6,702 nt of DNA, from contig JAQVPT010000202.1 of the NCBI GenBank assembly GCA_028701945.1, forward strand, positions 1 through 6,702, read 5' to 3'. This DNA comes from Bacteroidales bacterium (GTDB lineage: Bacteria > Bacteroidota > Bacteroidia > Bacteroidales > ML635J-15). How positions within the stretch are numbered: the stretch's first letter is position 1; each line of letters starts with the position of its first letter. This document shows, piece by piece, positions 5,643 through 6,702 of this stretch. The notes beneath the pieces were generated by a model. The model was not told the DNA's origin. It worked only from the letters and a program-made list of their open reading frames with translations, and did not search any database. Both the position numbers and the translations under genes were made by a program.

Positions 5643-6652
5643 TAACGGCTAATATTTTGCAATAAAACTTGATTTTCAATTTCTTATGATTGCTCCGTTG
5701 CAAGAGATACAGAACCTTAGTCGTTTATTAACCGTTAAGTAACGGCTAAATTTTGCAATAAAACTTGATTTTCAATTTCTTGAGATTGCTCCGTTGCAAT
5801 AGATACAGAACCTTAGCCGTTTATTAACCGTTAAGTAACGGATAAATATTTGCAATAAAACTTGATTTTCAATTTCTTGAGATTGCTCCTTTGCAAGAGA
5901 TACAGAACCTTAGCCGTTTATTAACCGTTAAGTAACGGCTAAATATTGTGATAAAACTTGATTTTCAATTTCTTGAGATTGCTCCGTCGCAAGAGATACA
6001 GAACCTTAGCCGTTTATTAACCGTTAAGTAACGGCTAAATTTGCAATAAAACTTGATTTTCAATTTCTTATGATTGCTCCGTCGCAATAGATACAGAACC
6101 TTAGTCGTTTATTAACGGTTAAGTAACGGCTAAATATTGTGATAAAACTTGATTTTCAATTTCTTATGATTGCTCCGTCGCAAGAGATTTAGAACCTTAG
6201 CCGTTTATTAACCGTTAAGTAACGGATAAATATTGTGATAAAATATGGTTTTGTGTTTCTTGTGATTACTCTGCTGCAATAGATACAGAACCTTAGCCGT
6301 TTATTAACCGTTAAGTAACGGCTAATATTTTGCAATAAAACTTGATTTTCAATTTCTTGTGATTACTACGCTGCAAGAGATACAGAACCTTAGTCGTTTA
6401 TTAACCGTTAAGTAACGGCTAAATTTTGCAATAAAACTTGATTTTCAATTTCTTGAGATTGCTCCGTTGCAAAAGATACGGAACCTTAATCGTTTATTAA
6501 CCGTTAAGTAACGGATAAATTTTGTGATAAAATATGGTTTTGTGTTTCTTGAGATTGTTCCGTTGCAAAAGATACGGAACCTTAGTCGTTTATTAACCGT
6601 TAAGTAACGGATAAATTTGCAATAAAACTTGATTTTCAATTTCTTGTGATTA

Positions 6653-6702
6653 TCGCCACCATATTGATGCCGAAGGGGCATTCAAGATCGGTATATTTAT
6701 AT
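6653..6702. other. Non-repeat flank at the right edge
   Basis: After GATTA at 6648-6652 the sequence departs from the repeat and becomes richer in GC. It includes the small inverted repeat ATGCC-GAAGG-GGCAT. A plus-strand frame (DYRHHIDAEGAFKIGIFI) runs from within the last repeat to the edge, but has no ATG and a TGA upstream at 6630. A minus-strand frame (YKYTDLECPFGINMV) enters from the edge and would stop at a TGA inside the repeat. The stretch is too short to choose between a broken plus-strand gene, a minus-strand gene end, or non-coding DNA. Confidence 0.4.

Larger units (their letters stand above)
4684..6652. repeat. 96-bp palindromic tandem repeat array, 20 full units plus a partial
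   Basis: From the kinase stop codon onward the same unit recurs. Its start at TAACGG is first seen at 4685 and last at 6605, giving 20 complete units averaging exactly 96 bp. Individual units are 95, 96 or 97 bp through indels in the A/T run after the palindrome. A 48-bp partial unit ends near 6652. Each unit has three parts: a 33-bp imperfect palindrome, an AT-rich linker of about 40 bp, and a conserved tail (GATACAGAACC) leading into the next palindrome. Linkers fall into two main classes, A (GCAATAAAACTTGATTTTCAA) and B (GTGATAAAATATGGTTTTGTG), plus hybrids. There are no unique spacers, so this is not a CRISPR array. The long minus-strand frames arise because 96 is divisible by 3. Function is unknown. 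The approximately 2 kb holds nothing else I can support. Confidence 0.97.

Noticed and set aside
4684..6652. CRISPR array
   Set aside because: The sequence between palindromes is itself repeated (two linker classes), not unique spacers. The unit is 96 bp and no cas genes are present in the window.
4684..6652. Integron attC array or insertion-sequence ends
   Set aside because: There are no cassette ORFs between the palindromes, no attC-type conserved core sites recognised, and no transposase or integrase gene.
4717..6681. Minus-strand open frames of 70-90 codons in the array, with repeats of RYLTVNKRLRF
   Set aside because: They arise because the 96-bp period is a multiple of 3 and the unit happens to lack a stop in one frame. 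They are broken wherever a unit is 95 or 97 bp, lack a promoter or initiation context, and have a composition dictated by the DNA palindrome.

Overview
The window is AT-rich DNA that looks like a Bacteroidetes (Bacteroidota) chromosome. Three things point there: a near-perfect Bacteroidetes-type promoter (TTG, 19 bp, TAnnTTTG) ahead of the main operon, start codons preceded by A/T-rich leaders without Shine-Dalgarno sequences, and the kinds of proteins present (an S41 protease of the Bacteroidetes size class, a PnuC transporter, a stand-alone NadR-type kinase, and a secreted protein with Ig-like repeats and a VWA start). A genus cannot be assigned.

Layout. Bases 2-115 are the 3' end of an unidentified plus-strand gene, closed by a bidirectional hairpin terminator (121-147). 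A minus-strand gene (1560 to 154) encodes an exported protein with four Ig-like repeats. Its C-terminal VWA domain stops about 40 residues in, right at that terminator, so the gene looks 3'-truncated. A 391-bp intergenic region (1561-1951) carries a nested set of inverted repeats and the promoter of a tight plus-strand operon. That operon is a periplasmic S41/CtpA protease (1952-3550), the transporter PnuC (3550-4152, 1-bp overlap) and a NadR-type ribosylnicotinamide kinase (4145-4687, 8-bp overlap). PnuC and the kinase form a salvage module: nicotinamide riboside enters through PnuC and is trapped as NMN by the kinase. The protease is cotranscribed but has no evident biochemical link to it.

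From the stop codon of the kinase gene to about 6652 the window is one tandem array. It has 20 full units averaging exactly 96 bp, plus a partial unit, and ends about 50 bp before the window edge in unrelated, more GC-rich DNA. Every unit carries a 33-bp imperfect palindrome (arms TTAGCCGTT / AACGGCTAA around TTAACCGTTAA) whose core is invariant in 19 of 20 copies, joined by AT-rich linkers of two main types. Units are arranged in a higher-order pattern: a 5-unit, 479-bp block is tandemly duplicated with very few differences. The array is not CRISPR (no unique spacers) and I see no credible coding capacity in it. It is the most interesting part of the window: a large palindromic satellite of unknown function that could be a multi-site protein-binding array, a repeated structured RNA or DNA element, or a selfish or neutral satellite.
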